Positions 1 through 9,877 of a stretch of 64,000 nt of DNA are shown one piece after another (position 1 is the first letter of the stretch; the number at the start of each line of letters is the position of its first letter). The notes under the pieces are model-generated. The model made no database searches and had not been told where the DNA came from. It saw nothing but the letters and a program-made list of their open reading frames with translations. A program made the position numbers and the translations under genes. The stretch comes from Candidatus Saccharimonadota bacterium (GTDB lineage Bacteria > Patescibacteriota > Saccharimonadia > Saccharimonadales > Saccharimonadaceae), in contig PBTC01000026.1 of NCBI GenBank assembly GCA_002726935.1, positions 1-64,000 of the forward strand. Direction: 5' to 3'.

Positions 1-477
1 AAGCTCAATTTGAGTGCGGCTTCAGTGAATGTATCTGACGTATCAACGCTTATTGAAGGGGAATACGATGGTGCTTACTGGCGAAGACTTGGGTTGCCCG
101 GCTTGGCTGCATTGATTTCCGGAACAACGAAGGCTGCCAACGAAATTCTAAAAAACGAAGGCACCACTGTCACTTTGAATAACAACGGTTCAAATGTGTT
201 CTCCACTCCTAGAACATCAACCAGCGAGGCGCTGAAGAAGGGCACGTTTGGGGGTGTGTCGGCAGCAGGAGAGCTTGTGGCCAACGAGCTAGTGAGAGAG
301 GGGCAGCAGTCAATTCCCTCAGTGAGTATTGCAGCAAATACGCCTACCGCCATTTTACTGTTTTCTGGGGCGTCAATACCCAAAGGTGCTGAGTTTAAAG
401 GCAGAACGGTGCTCACAGATAAAAACTTTCTCGGGGGAAACTTAACTCCAGCCGAGAGAAATTCAATTCAAAGGTAA
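1..477 (+). CDS. C-terminal part of a DotG/IcmE-like (TrbI/VirB10-type) T4SS core protein; 5' end outside window
   Basis: Frame is open from base 1 (KLNLSAAS...), so the listed TTG start is probably internal. C-terminus IPSVSIAANTPTAILLFSGASIPKG resembles the VirB10/DotG end. Followed by other Dot/Icm-like genes. Confidence 0.65.
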   Translation, partial: KLNLSAASVNVSDVSTLIEGEYDGAYWRRLGLPGLAALISGTTKAANEILKNEGTTVTLNNNGSNVFSTPRTSTSEALKKGTFGGVSAAGELVANELVREGQQSIPSVSIAANTPTAILLFSGASIPKGAEFKGRTVLTDKNFLGGNLTPAERNSIQR

Positions 478-487
478 GGGGCTTATT

Positions 488-1585
488 GTGGCTAGTAATG
501 ACATTTTTGATTTCGGAAGTTCAGCAGAGAAGAAGGCTGAGGACGCTACTCCATCGCCACAGCCTTTCTCCTTGATGAACGAGGTTGAGGGCTTAGCGGC
601 TCAGGAAGCGTCCTCTACTGAGGAGGCGCCAGCCTCGCAAACGTCAAGCAGTGCTGAAGAAGATCATGAGCAGCCTGTCGATCAAAAGAAGAAAGGCATT
701 TCCTTGCTATTGCAGAACAAGATGGCCTTGGCTTCTTTGGCGTTCTTCGGTCTCATCGTTGCATTTGTCATTTTCAGAATGTTCGTATACCAGGCCCCTC
801 AGCCTGCAGATCAGGATGTTCTTGGGCAGAGTCAGGCGCCAACGCCAAGCTCAGGAGATGTTTTCCAAGGTGATAACTCTTTGCCTCCTGGCCTTGCTGG
901 TGAACCTGTGGCCATCCCGCCAGAGGTTACGGGCCCCACCGAAGGAGCTGCGCCATCTCAATATGGTGCGGAAGCCTCTGCCGGGATTCGACAGGATATG
1001 TCAGTATTTGGTACCGATCCAAATTCTAACAACGCGCCTACGCCGGCGCCTGAAGTGTACGGTGCGACCTCCCCGCAGCCACAGCAGCCTTCGGTTGTAG
1101 AGGGTGTTGTGGTTCAAACTACACCACAACCTGAGCCGCCTGCCGCACAGCCAACTATCCAGCCTGAGCCTCAGATGGCGTCTGCAATGTCGGTAGAGGC
1201 GCAGGACGAGATCGCCTCGCTTAAGAAGCAGATCGCAGACAGAGACGTGAAAATTAAATCTCTACAGTCTCAATTAAACGTATCGAAACGTGAGTACGCG
1301 AAGCTTGCGGGTGTATCGAAGAAGCTTTTGGCAAAAGAAAAGGAAATGGTAGCTTTTGCGAAGGGGGAGTCGCCTTCATCTTCGAAAGCTGCACCTGAAA
1401 AAGCATCGTCAGTTTCGAGCATGTATTCAATCAAGGCGATTGTGGAAGGATTGGCTTGGCTGAACACCACCGACGGTAGGGTTATTACCGTAAGAGCGGG
1501 CGACTCGCTTGCGAAGAATGTATCCGTGACGAGCATTGACCCTGTAAAGATGATTGTTCGTACCAGCGCTGGTGAAATTAATTAA
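488..1585 (+). CDS. DotF/IcmG-like or TraP-like T4SS inner-membrane protein
   Basis: Acidic cytoplasmic N-terminus, one TM (MALASLAFFGLIVAFVIFRMF), Pro/Gln-rich linker, coiled coil (IADRDVKIKSLQSQLNVSKREY), C-terminal 'VEGLAWLNTTDGRVITVRAGD' domain; position in operon. Confidence 0.5.
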   Translation: MASNDIFDFGSSAEKKAEDATPSPQPFSLMNEVEGLAAQEASSTEEAPASQTSSSAEEDHEQPVDQKKKGISLLLQNKMALASLAFFGLIVAFVIFRMFVYQAPQPADQDVLGQSQAPTPSSGDVFQGDNSLPPGLAGEPVAIPPEVTGPTEGAAPSQYGAEASAGIRQDMSVFGTDPNSNNAPTPAPEVYGATSPQPQQPSVVEGVVVQTTPQPEPPAAQPTIQPEPQMASAMSVEAQDEIASLKKQIADRDVKIKSLQSQLNVSKREYAKLAGVSKKLLAKEKEMVAFAKGESPSSSKAAPEKASSVSSMYSIKAIVEGLAWLNTTDGRVITVRAGDSLAKNVSVTSIDPVKMIVRTSAGEIN

Positions 1586-1665
1586 CTAAAAATGGACTAA
1601 AAATAATTATTCAAGTATTTATTTGTAGAATAGATATTGTTAGTCCGTATTGATAAAGTGAAATT

Positions 1666-2253
1666 ATGAATCCAAATGGATTTATGGGAGGCCTTGATCC
1701 TACGACGCTGAATCAGTTGGCGATCGTGATGCAGTATTTCTTTTATGCTGCAGGCGTGCTGACTTGCGGGCATGGTATTTGGAAGTTGGTTGAAGCCTCG
1801 CAGGCAGGCAAACAGGAAGGGTCTCTAGGTCTACGAAGCGTCATGATTGGTGGTGCGTTGATGTCGATGGGCCCAATCATTGGCTTTGTATCAAATTCTT
1901 TTGGTATGCAGCTTACAAATAGCGAATTCAATGAGGTGATCAACTTTTCGATGATTGAACCGGTTCCGGTTGGGAACGGGTCCGTCGATTTGAAGTATCT
2001 CGCGATTATCAATACTTTTATCAACCTGGTGATCCTCTTTGGATACTGGTCGGTTGGAAAGGGAATCTTGATGATGAAGAAAACGTCCGATGGTGCAGCC
2101 CCCCAAATGGATGAGGGTGTGCTTAGCGGACTAACACATATAGGTTTTGGTGCGTTGCTTGTAAACGTTCGAATTGTTCTCCCAAGCTTCTTGGTCAACG
2201 TCATGGGATTCGACCCCGATATCGTCCGAGGAATTATGGGAGCTGTCATCTGA
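1666..2253 (+). CDS. IcmC/DotE-like (TraQ-like) T4SS membrane protein
   Basis: Multiple hydrophobic helices and position between DotF-like and IcmD-like genes. Confidence 0.5.
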   Translation: MNPNGFMGGLDPTTLNQLAIVMQYFFYAAGVLTCGHGIWKLVEASQAGKQEGSLGLRSVMIGGALMSMGPIIGFVSNSFGMQLTNSEFNEVINFSMIEPVPVGNGSVDLKYLAIINTFINLVILFGYWSVGKGILMMKKTSDGAAPQMDEGVLSGLTHIGFGALLVNVRIVLPSFLVNVMGFDPDIVRGIMGAVI

Positions 2254-2302
2254 GCATAGGGGTGCCTCCCTTATGTTCATTTTTACTGGCGTCTTGGAGA
2301 AA

Positions 2303-2737
2303 ATGATGAAAACTTTGCGCTTTACTGAAGTAAATCGAGCTTTTAAATGGTCCCTGTTTTTGGGTCTTGTGGCCACAATGTTGACCGAACCTGCATTGGC
2401 TCAAGTAGCCAACCAGGGTCTTGGTGGTTTTGTGAACACGTTCAAGAATGACACCCTCAAGCCTTTGCTTGAATTCGGTGTATATGTTGCATATGCCGCC
2501 GGTGTTGGTGTGACGGGCGTTGGCATTAACAAGTTTATCAAGGTGTCTAAGGGCGATCCTCAGACTGGCCCAGGCGAAGCTGCGGCCTATACTTTTGGCG
2601 GCGGTGGTTTGATGGCACTTGGACTGATTGCTGACTACGCAGCAAACTCAATGTCTGTGAACGGTACAAACCCTGCGGCCTGGGGAACTCGATCAGCCGC
2701 GGATGTTCTGCAATCCCTCTTGCCATATATCGGCTAA
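2303..2737 (+). CDS. IcmD/DotP-like (TraR-like) small T4SS membrane protein
   Basis: Preferred ATG 2303/2306 (MMKTLRFTEVNRAFKW...), signal-like N-terminus ending EPALAQ, two TM segments; the listed ORF start at 2174 overlaps the upstream gene. Confidence 0.5.
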   Translation: MMKTLRFTEVNRAFKWSLFLGLVATMLTEPALAQVANQGLGGFVNTFKNDTLKPLLEFGVYVAYAAGVGVTGVGINKFIKVSKGDPQTGPGEAAAYTFGGGGLMALGLIADYAANSMSVNGTNPAAWGTRSAADVLQSLLPYIG

Positions 2738-2738
2738 G

Positions 2739-3437
2739 ATGCAAGAAGTAAACGCCAGTAACGAGCCCGAGCTGTACCCGCTTTCAATAGGGTCAGCTCG
2801 AGGCGTTCCGGCAGCTCAGATTGATGCGCTGTATGGCGCGAGGGTTGTCTCGGGTCCTTTGTTTGATGCGGTGGTTAAGCAGCACAACGGACGCTGCGCG
2901 GGTTGCGGTTTCGAGTCTAAGAAGTTTCTATCTCTTCATCCTAAAGACGATAAGTTGTCAAATAGGAACCCTGAGGAACTTGTTCCTCTTTGCCCTTTTT
3001 GTTTTTCTTCTTGCAATATTTTTTATGCGGGGCGATGTGGTGGTGGGCGTATTGTTCGGCTCCCTGAAGTATCACAAGCCTACCTAAACAGATCGATACG
3101 CGCTCTGATGGTTGCTGCGAGACTTGGTCTTCCTCAAGCTGAGGACGTCGCGTCAAGAGTATTCAAAGCGCTCCAAAAAAGAGCCTATATGGTCGAACAA
3201 GCCTGGGGCTCATCTCTGCCAGAGGACTTCTGCGCAGCTCTTGGCGAAGTTGAAGATGCAACATATTACGACCTCAAAGAGAAGTTATATGAGTTGCGTT
3301 TTATTCCTACGTTGAAAAATCCAATGCTGACCGAGGACTATTTTGGTTTCCTTTGTTCGGATGCCAAGAAATTAGATCCCCACGGAACGGAAAGCGCGAG
3401 TCTAATGTATTCACTCTTAGGGCCCTTGAATGGCTAA
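2739..3437 (+). CDS. DotN/IcmJ-like zinc-finger T4SS protein
   Basis: Start ATG 2739; CAGCGF...CPFCFSSC paired CxxC zinc-finger pattern, directly upstream of dotL-like gene, as in Dot/Icm loci. Confidence 0.6.
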   Translation: MQEVNASNEPELYPLSIGSARGVPAAQIDALYGARVVSGPLFDAVVKQHNGRCAGCGFESKKFLSLHPKDDKLSNRNPEELVPLCPFCFSSCNIFYAGRCGGGRIVRLPEVSQAYLNRSIRALMVAARLGLPQAEDVASRVFKALQKRAYMVEQAWGSSLPEDFCAALGEVEDATYYDLKEKLYELRFIPTLKNPMLTEDYFGFLCSDAKKLDPHGTESASLMYSLLGPLNG

Positions 3438-5910
3438 GAATAGAGGCGTACTTGCGAGAGACGAAATTGACGTCTCCAGAATTCGACGTGACAGCCGGCC
3501 CCCCTATGTCCGCTTTGTGGCATGGACTCAGGAACCCGAGAATGGAATCATCGTTCTCGCCATAACGGCCGGAGTATGCTTTTTTGTACCCGCCCTGGTA
3601 AAACTCGGTTTCGCGATCGCGGCGATATACGCTCTTGTGATGTTCAGCACGAAGCAAGGGATGTTGGTACGCGTTCCCGAAATGGCAGGGGTTAGTGATC
3701 CTACAGAAAAGATACCCAATTCAAGAAAGGTTGATAAGGGCAAGGGCATTATGTACCTCGGCCATGACCGCAGCCCAGAAGGTTCAAAAGAGCAGGTCTG
3801 GCTCTCAAATTCTGACGCACGCACTCACTTTTTTACGTTGGGAACGACGGGCTCGGGTAAAACGCAAGCACTTTTGTCATGGGCCTTTAACTCTTTAAGC
3901 TGGGGTTCAGGCTTCGTTTATATCGACGGAAAAGCTGATAACGAGCTGATTTATCAAGCATATGCGATGTGCAGAAGGCTGGGCCGTGAGGACGACTTCT
4001 TTGTCGTTAACTTCATGACCGGCGATTCAGACGCATTTGAAATCCACAGATCCAACGACAGGGGGAGTAACACAATTAACCCGATGTCGACTGGCTCCTC
4101 AAACTCGCTGACTCAGCTTGTATCTTCATTGATGCCTGAATCAGGCGGGGACAACGCGATGTGGCAGGGCCTGGCGATCGGCATGGTGAACGCCGTGATT
4201 ATTGGGCTTTGCTACAAGCGCTACAGAGACGGTTTTACTATCGATGCTGGCATCTTAAGAGACTATATTGAACTTAGTGCATTGATTGCTCTTACCAAGG
4301 AGTTCGAACGTCGTGAGGACGTCCCAAAAGATCTGGTCTTTAAACCACTAAAGACATATCTCATGAACCTTCCAGGTTTTGATTGGGAAACAAACCTGAT
4401 GCGCACCCAGCCAGTTTCAGAGGACACAAAGAAACAGCATGACTTCCGAAGCATGCAGTTTTTAAGGCAATTGACGATGCTGGCCGATACCTACGGTTCT
4501 GTGTTTAAAGCACAGATCCCCGAAGTGGACATGCTTGACATTGTACTTAAGCGTCGGATCGTCATCGTGTGTATTCCCTCTCTTGAGAAATCCGAGGAGG
4601 AATCACAAGGTGTGGGCAAGCTTGTAGTATCAGCTATTCGTCTTATGATGTCGAAGACGCTAGGATCGAAGGTCGAAGGTGATTACGATGCCGTGGTGAA
4701 ATCAAAGCCCACGAACTCGCCTTCGCCGTTTATTGCGATCTTCGATGAGTTGGGCTACTACTTTACAAAAGGCATGGCCATCATGTTCGCACAGGCCAGG
4801 GGGCTGGGTTTTGCCTTGTTTGCCGCTGGGCAGGATCTCTCTGCCATGATGAAAGGTGCAAACAAGGAGGAAGCCGAATCCGTTGTCGCCAACGCGAAAT
4901 TTAAGATCACTCTCGCAATGGAAGACCCCGAGAGAACGGCTGATCTCATCATTAAAACCGGCGGGGAAGCCATGATCTCTGAGGTGGCTGGCTACGAAGG
5001 AAAGATGGGCGCCGTGGCTTCTGCCACATATCGGGATAACCTGAACGCCACAATCCAGATGCGTAAGCGAGTCACCCTGGAAGAGTTGAGAGACATGGAC
5101 AGTGGTGAGTCTATTATGATGTGGCGCGATCGCATCGTGCGCATGCAAAATTTCTATGTATTCGACGGCCCTGGCAAGATTGGTCGAATGAAGACTCAAC
5201 ATTTAAATCGCTTGTTATGTTGCTTCCCTCCATCGATTCATGAACTCACGGGCTACGTGGTACCAAAGAAAGTGGTCCAAGTAGCGGCTAGCGACAACAT
5301 CTTGAACTTGCTGCTCTCGGATGCAAATCCGATTTTCACAAGCGAGAGCGACGAGATAGGCGATGAGCTTCTGATCGCCCCGTCTCATAGTGTTGACGTG
5401 GGAAGAAATCGGGAAGGTGTTCAAGTCGAACTTGGGCTTTTTTATAAGTTCAGCGAATGGTATGACGGCCAAGACAAAGGCACCAAGTCAAATAGTAAAT
5501 CGAAGATGAGAGGAATCTCGCTTACGCCTGGAGGTCATGAAGAATCTCCTTTAGGGGCACCAAAGCCTGTAATTGGCTCGAACTCTCTGATTATTAACTT
5601 CGACGCCTTATTTACAAAAAACAATGAAGTCGTCTATCCAATTAAGCCTCGAATTGATGAATCAAAACTCGATCTAGCTTATGAGGAAGTTGATGGCATT
5701 CCGACAATCAATGAAGTTGCATGGAAACTCACCATTGACAATGAGGTCGAGGAAAGCCTGCGAGTCATGGACAAAATTCTTGCTGCGGAGTCAAGCTCCA
5801 GCGGCGCTGTTAAACGCATCATGAAATATCGTTCAAACCCATCAGGGCTGTCTAGAAACCCCGAGGACCCAAATTTGGCTGTCCAGGGATCGTCCGGGTT
5901 TGCATCTTAA
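3430..5910 (+). CDS. DotL/IcmO (TrbC-type) type IV coupling protein ATPase
   Basis: N-terminal TM pair, Walker A TLGTTGSGKTQALLSW, Walker B-like FIAIFDELGYYF, ~830 aa; overlaps upstream gene by 8 bp. Confidence 0.85.
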   Translation: MAKNRGVLARDEIDVSRIRRDSRPPYVRFVAWTQEPENGIIVLAITAGVCFFVPALVKLGFAIAAIYALVMFSTKQGMLVRVPEMAGVSDPTEKIPNSRKVDKGKGIMYLGHDRSPEGSKEQVWLSNSDARTHFFTLGTTGSGKTQALLSWAFNSLSWGSGFVYIDGKADNELIYQAYAMCRRLGREDDFFVVNFMTGDSDAFEIHRSNDRGSNTINPMSTGSSNSLTQLVSSLMPESGGDNAMWQGLAIGMVNAVIIGLCYKRYRDGFTIDAGILRDYIELSALIALTKEFERREDVPKDLVFKPLKTYLMNLPGFDWETNLMRTQPVSEDTKKQHDFRSMQFLRQLTMLADTYGSVFKAQIPEVDMLDIVLKRRIVIVCIPSLEKSEEESQGVGKLVVSAIRLMMSKTLGSKVEGDYDAVVKSKPTNSPSPFIAIFDELGYYFTKGMAIMFAQARGLGFALFAAGQDLSAMMKGANKEEAESVVANAKFKITLAMEDPERTADLIIKTGGEAMISEVAGYEGKMGAVASATYRDNLNATIQMRKRVTLEELRDMDSGESIMMWRDRIVRMQNFYVFDGPGKIGRMKTQHLNRLLCCFPPSIHELTGYVVPKKVVQVAASDNILNLLLSDANPIFTSESDEIGDELLIAPSHSVDVGRNREGVQVELGLFYKFSEWYDGQDKGTKSNSKSKMRGISLTPGGHEESPLGAPKPVIGSNSLIINFDALFTKNNEVVYPIKPRIDESKLDLAYEEVDGIPTINEVAWKLTIDNEVEESLRVMDKILAAESSSSGAVKRIMKYRSNPSGLSRNPEDPNLAVQGSSGFAS

Positions 5911-5919
5911 GGAGGGATT

Positions 5920-6486
5920 ATGCTCGACCGTAGAGACTTTTTAAAAATTTGCCTGGCGGCCACCGCTGCACCTACATTGATTCTGCCTGAAGAAGCTAAT
6001 GCTTTTGTATCTGACGAGGGATTGAAGCCGTGGCTTTACATGAAGGAAATGCCCCTATTCATCAAAAGAGGAAAGGATGCTTTCAAGATAGATCTTCGCC
6101 GCAAAGGTCATTTTGATACCTTTCGCTACGCTACCCGAGACATCAAGGCAAATGTAATCGGCTATCCAGATCCGCATCTCGGTGGTCTGATTTCCTGGAT
6201 GCAAGCAACAATTGCAGCGCGCACCGGAAAGTTCCATCCGTTTGTAATTACAAGTGGGCTCCGTACGCAAGCTACCAACAGTCGTATTGAGGGAGCCGCC
6301 AGAAACTCCATGCATCTACCTGATGAGAACGGATTCTTTCGCGCTGTCGATATCCACTCACCGGCCGTACCCCCCAAGGAAATTGCCGCGCTAGCAAAGC
6401 TTGCTCAAGAGGGTGGCGTTGGAATTTACAGCAGTAGAGGTTTTATCCACGTAGATACTGGTCGGGTAAGGACGTGGGGAAAATAA
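5920..6486 (+). CDS. DUF882/YcbK-like M15-type murein peptidase with Tat-like leader
   Basis: RRDFLK N-terminus; ITSGLRTQATN...NSMHL...RAVDIHSP...GIYSSRGFIHVDTG zinc-peptidase motifs. Confidence 0.75.
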   Translation: MLDRRDFLKICLAATAAPTLILPEEANAFVSDEGLKPWLYMKEMPLFIKRGKDAFKIDLRRKGHFDTFRYATRDIKANVIGYPDPHLGGLISWMQATIAARTGKFHPFVITSGLRTQATNSRIEGAARNSMHLPDENGFFRAVDIHSPAVPPKEIAALAKLAQEGGVGIYSSRGFIHVDTGRVRTWGK

Positions 6487-6519
6487 AGACAATTCGTTAA
6501 AAATTGAGATATTGCATTT

Positions 6520-6556
6520 CGGGCGTATTAATGGTATAAAGTCATTAATACGCCCG
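6520..6556 (+). terminator. 14-bp perfect inverted repeat (cgggcgtattaatg / cattaatacgcccg) followed by CTTTTT
   Basis: Arms 6520-6533 and 6543-6556, 9-nt loop, T tract immediately after; sits after the T4SS operon. Confidence 0.65.
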
Positions 6557-6643
6557 ATGCTTTTTGGGACATCAAATTGTTGGACGGCGTAAAACTACTC
6601 AAATATTCTGAATGTCAATCGCATTTAAAAGTCAGTCACTCAA

Positions 6644-8155
6644 ATGAAAGATATGAGAGCCGTCTCTACCGCAGATAGAACCGAAGCAGCCATCGAACTG
6701 ATTCGTTCCACTGTGCCCGACGCGAATGAACTGCTTCTAGTAGACATGGAGCGTGTGAGGTTCTGGATCCAAGAGATTCTAAGGACCGATCCCGAGCGAC
6801 TGGATTGGCATATCAAGCGTCTTCAGGGGATTGGGGCATCAGAAGTCGGCACGCTGGTCAGAGAGCTTGTTCACCAAGAGAGAGGCGGGATGCCTGGCGT
6901 AACGGCAGGCTCCATTATTCTTCAGAAACTCCTTTTGGCTCCATTGAAGCGCCCAACATTTGCGATGCGCTCTGGCACGCTGCACGAGGCGGATGCTAAA
7001 GCATTGTTGATTGAACAGGCCGCAAGAAATGGTGGCGTGGTTGACCATGAGGCGACAAGACTACTTCGCTTGTGGAGCCTAAACCGTTCTGTTCGAGAGA
7101 AAGTCGGGAAGGGCCTGGAGTTACTTGTGGGCGAAGACGACTTAATTCTAAAGTTCGGCGATAAAAGAATTCTGTACGACATCAAGGTTGACGCAAACCG
7201 CAATGGTGGCCCGGTCGCTGAAGAGTACATTTACCAACTACATTCATTGGCGTTGATTTGCGAAGAGGGGCTGGGTTTACCTATTCACGGTAAGCGCATT
7301 AGTCGGTATGGGCCTGACGACGAGGGATATCCAAGCATTGAGAATCTCATTGTTCACCGAGAGGAGTATCGCTTCGGAGAAATCCGTGAGGCAGCCAGAA
7401 TTGCATGGGAATACAGGGCCAAGGGTACGGCGCCGATGCTGCCTCCAAAGAAGTATGTGCGTCTGGAAAACGCGGAAGAAATCAAAACCATTGCCGAGTA
7501 CAGCAACGAATATTTCTCTTGGATGCAGCTTTATAAGTTAGCGGAAGAAAAGAAAGAAGAGACAAAGAAGTCTCTTGTGTTTATGGCGAATCAGGTTTCC
7601 CTTGATCACGACATGTCAGAAAAGATCACCGGATCACAAGGTACGTTGAGGGTCGGTTTGTTGAACATCGGTTTCTCAACCGAGGCCAACCTTCAAGAGA
7701 TCGCTGAGAACCTTCTGGCGGAAAAAGCTATCGATTCATTGGACAAGCTAAGAAAGCCGGTAGGAAGCGTTAATGAGGACAAGTTGGTTAGGCTCCTGCA
7801 AGAGGTTGCGGATCAGCGCGCTATCCCACTTGTGGATTTGATCGCCGAGCTTCGAGATACCGACTGGAGTCAAGACGAGATCCTTACCTTGGCAAAACAG
7901 CACTACGGTGAGAACCCGATTCCCGGCCTTTACCAGAGCTACCGCCTGACCGAAACAAGGACAAAAGATACAGGCTTAGAGGATTGCAAGATGCTTGCCA
8001 GAACAGGCCTTGAGCAGGTCGCTCAGCAAGTACGAGCGCAGGCAGAGATCAGCTTCGAATCGAGTATTTCGAAACCAGCAAAGGTCTCTGCTAACGAACA
8101 AGCAAAACGTGAGGCAAAGAAGGCTGAAAAGTCTCCCTTTGATCTCAAATTTTGA
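6644..8155 (+). CDS. YqaJ-like (lambda-exonuclease fold) DNA exonuclease
   Basis: GIGASEVGTLV, MRSGTLHEADAK, KRILYDIKVD...EYIYQLHSLALICEEG match the G-S-D/E, GxxxE, D-x-K and Q motifs of YqaJ/Exo nucleases. Confidence 0.7.
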   Translation: MKDMRAVSTADRTEAAIELIRSTVPDANELLLVDMERVRFWIQEILRTDPERLDWHIKRLQGIGASEVGTLVRELVHQERGGMPGVTAGSIILQKLLLAPLKRPTFAMRSGTLHEADAKALLIEQAARNGGVVDHEATRLLRLWSLNRSVREKVGKGLELLVGEDDLILKFGDKRILYDIKVDANRNGGPVAEEYIYQLHSLALICEEGLGLPIHGKRISRYGPDDEGYPSIENLIVHREEYRFGEIREAARIAWEYRAKGTAPMLPPKKYVRLENAEEIKTIAEYSNEYFSWMQLYKLAEEKKEETKKSLVFMANQVSLDHDMSEKITGSQGTLRVGLLNIGFSTEANLQEIAENLLAEKAIDSLDKLRKPVGSVNEDKLVRLLQEVADQRAIPLVDLIAELRDTDWSQDEILTLAKQHYGENPIPGLYQSYRLTETRTKDTGLEDCKMLARTGLEQVAQQVRAQAEISFESSISKPAKVSANEQAKREAKKAEKSPFDLKF

Positions 8156-8225
8156 ATTCAGAACAGGGCGGGGCGCCTTGTGTAGTTAAAAGCCCAAATC
8201 ATACAAAAACCACTCCCACTCAAAA

Positions 8226-9758
8226 ATGGAGAAAATTATGTCTTTCATCAACAACCTGAAAAACTCAAAAAACACACGCTCTGGCGCCCGTACTACATCT
8301 CGCACGAAAGTGATTTATGTGGAAGAGTACCCAGATAATCAAACGGTTTCTGGTATCGAAATGACCCTCGACAGCACTGGCCTGGTTCCTGTACGCGATG
8401 CTGCAGGTGAGGCGGTTCGTCACGCCATTCGCCTCAACGATAAAGACTACGAGAATCGCCCGCGAATCTCCTCCCTTGTCGCTAAAGAGGGCGATTGGAA
8501 CGCGTATGTCGAAAGGATGGTAAACGAGTTCCAAAAGTACCAGGAGACAGGTCAATGCACCCTTGTCGGCACGGTGCTGGATGACTTGGTTGCTGCAAAC
8601 GAAGGGGTTATGACCCTCGAAGGTGCGTTACGCAAGAACTGCCGTATCGTTGAACCTGGCGGCTTGCTGCAGTTTGACGGCTGTGAGGAAAAAGAGGGCT
8701 TTTTGGAAGCCAACTGGGTTCGAACACTTAGCCCGACGTGGGGTGAGCGTATCGTAATCCCACCAGGTATGGCGATGATCGCTATTCAGCCTGTGACCGT
8801 TACCGTTGAGAAAACCGGTGGAGAAAAAGTTCGCCTGATCGGAGAGGCTGCAGCCGCCGAACTAAACAAGATGACCACAAAGGAGGCCATTGAGAAGGCC
8901 CGTATTCCAGTGGACTTCTTGCTCCCAGCCTTTGCGAAAGTTACACGTAGTAATGTTCCTCAAATCATCGAGGAGCAATTTACGTTCCTGTGTAATGCGA
9001 TGCAGGTGGACCGCAATGCATCAGTGTATATCCGAGTCATGCAAGGCAAAGAGCCCATCATGGTATTCAAGACAGGCCTGGGTGGGGAGGTGACAGGAAC
9101 GCGCTTAGTAGATGGTGAAGAAGTCGATCATTACGAAGTGCGCTCCCCTGAGTCCGCAGTTGCGCGCCATTTGGAGAACACTCGAGTGTTGGGCGACGAC
9201 CAGGAAGTGACCTACGCTGATATTTATGAAAGCCTCGCTATGGAAGATGGGGTTTCTGTTGAGGTCATCCCTGCTATTAGCACCACCTATGGCAAGATGA
9301 TGAAAATGAAGATCCTGAAGGATGTCAAGTCGGGCTGCGGCGATGTGCTACTGGCAGAGGCTACCGGCGAGTTCGTGGTCGATCGAGATGAAAACGGTAA
9401 GGCCCGCACTTACAAGGTTGACACAATTGACGGCCCCGTGGAAAAAGAAGCAAAGCGCTTCGTGTCATGCTTTACCTCCTGCATTACAGCATCTCTTTCA
9501 CTCGATCCTGACAAGACATACCCTTCTGTCGTTCGTTTCAAAGGCCATTTGCCTAAGAACAACGAGAACTACAAGGCTTATCCACTCTTGAATGATGAGT
9601 CATTGCCTAGCTCGTACACGCCATTGGAAATTAAACGCCCCGCGTCCATGGCTGCTGCTTTGAGCAATTCAAAGGACTCAAGCGCTCCTGAATCGGTTGC
9701 AGGCCTGGACGATATTCCGGATCTGAAACCACCTCGTAACGTCAGCATGAACATGTAA
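8226..9758 (+). CDS. Unassigned 510-aa protein encoded next to the YqaJ-like nuclease
   Basis: Long ORF with good codon structure; no motif recognised. ATG 8226 or 8238. Confidence 0.6.
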   Translation: MEKIMSFINNLKNSKNTRSGARTTSRTKVIYVEEYPDNQTVSGIEMTLDSTGLVPVRDAAGEAVRHAIRLNDKDYENRPRISSLVAKEGDWNAYVERMVNEFQKYQETGQCTLVGTVLDDLVAANEGVMTLEGALRKNCRIVEPGGLLQFDGCEEKEGFLEANWVRTLSPTWGERIVIPPGMAMIAIQPVTVTVEKTGGEKVRLIGEAAAAELNKMTTKEAIEKARIPVDFLLPAFAKVTRSNVPQIIEEQFTFLCNAMQVDRNASVYIRVMQGKEPIMVFKTGLGGEVTGTRLVDGEEVDHYEVRSPESAVARHLENTRVLGDDQEVTYADIYESLAMEDGVSVEVIPAISTTYGKMMKMKILKDVKSGCGDVLLAEATGEFVVDRDENGKARTYKVDTIDGPVEKEAKRFVSCFTSCITASLSLDPDKTYPSVVRFKGHLPKNNENYKAYPLLNDESLPSSYTPLEIKRPASMAAALSNSKDSSAPESVAGLDDIPDLKPPRNVSMNM

Positions 9759-9777
9759 TTCATGCGTTCTTGAAACG

Positions 9778-9812
9778 ACGCTCGTTAGGCACTGCTTAAC
9801 GAGCGTTTTTTC
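9778..9812 (+). terminator. Rho-independent terminator
   Basis: acgctcgtta ... taacgagcgt followed by TTTTTTCTTT. Confidence 0.8.
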
Positions 9813-9877
9813 TTTATGGTGTATTGAGATGAATAAACTATAATTTTTCTATTGGACCAACAGACTGCGGAAATATA

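Noticed and set aside
1743-2249. Many minus-strand ORFs of 60-180 aa (e.g. 75-416, 1743-2249, 4702-5202, 12197-12598, 23340-23795, 25124-25675, 52851-53300)
   Set aside because: They lie opposite strongly supported genes and lack recognisable motifs; treated as shadow ORFs.
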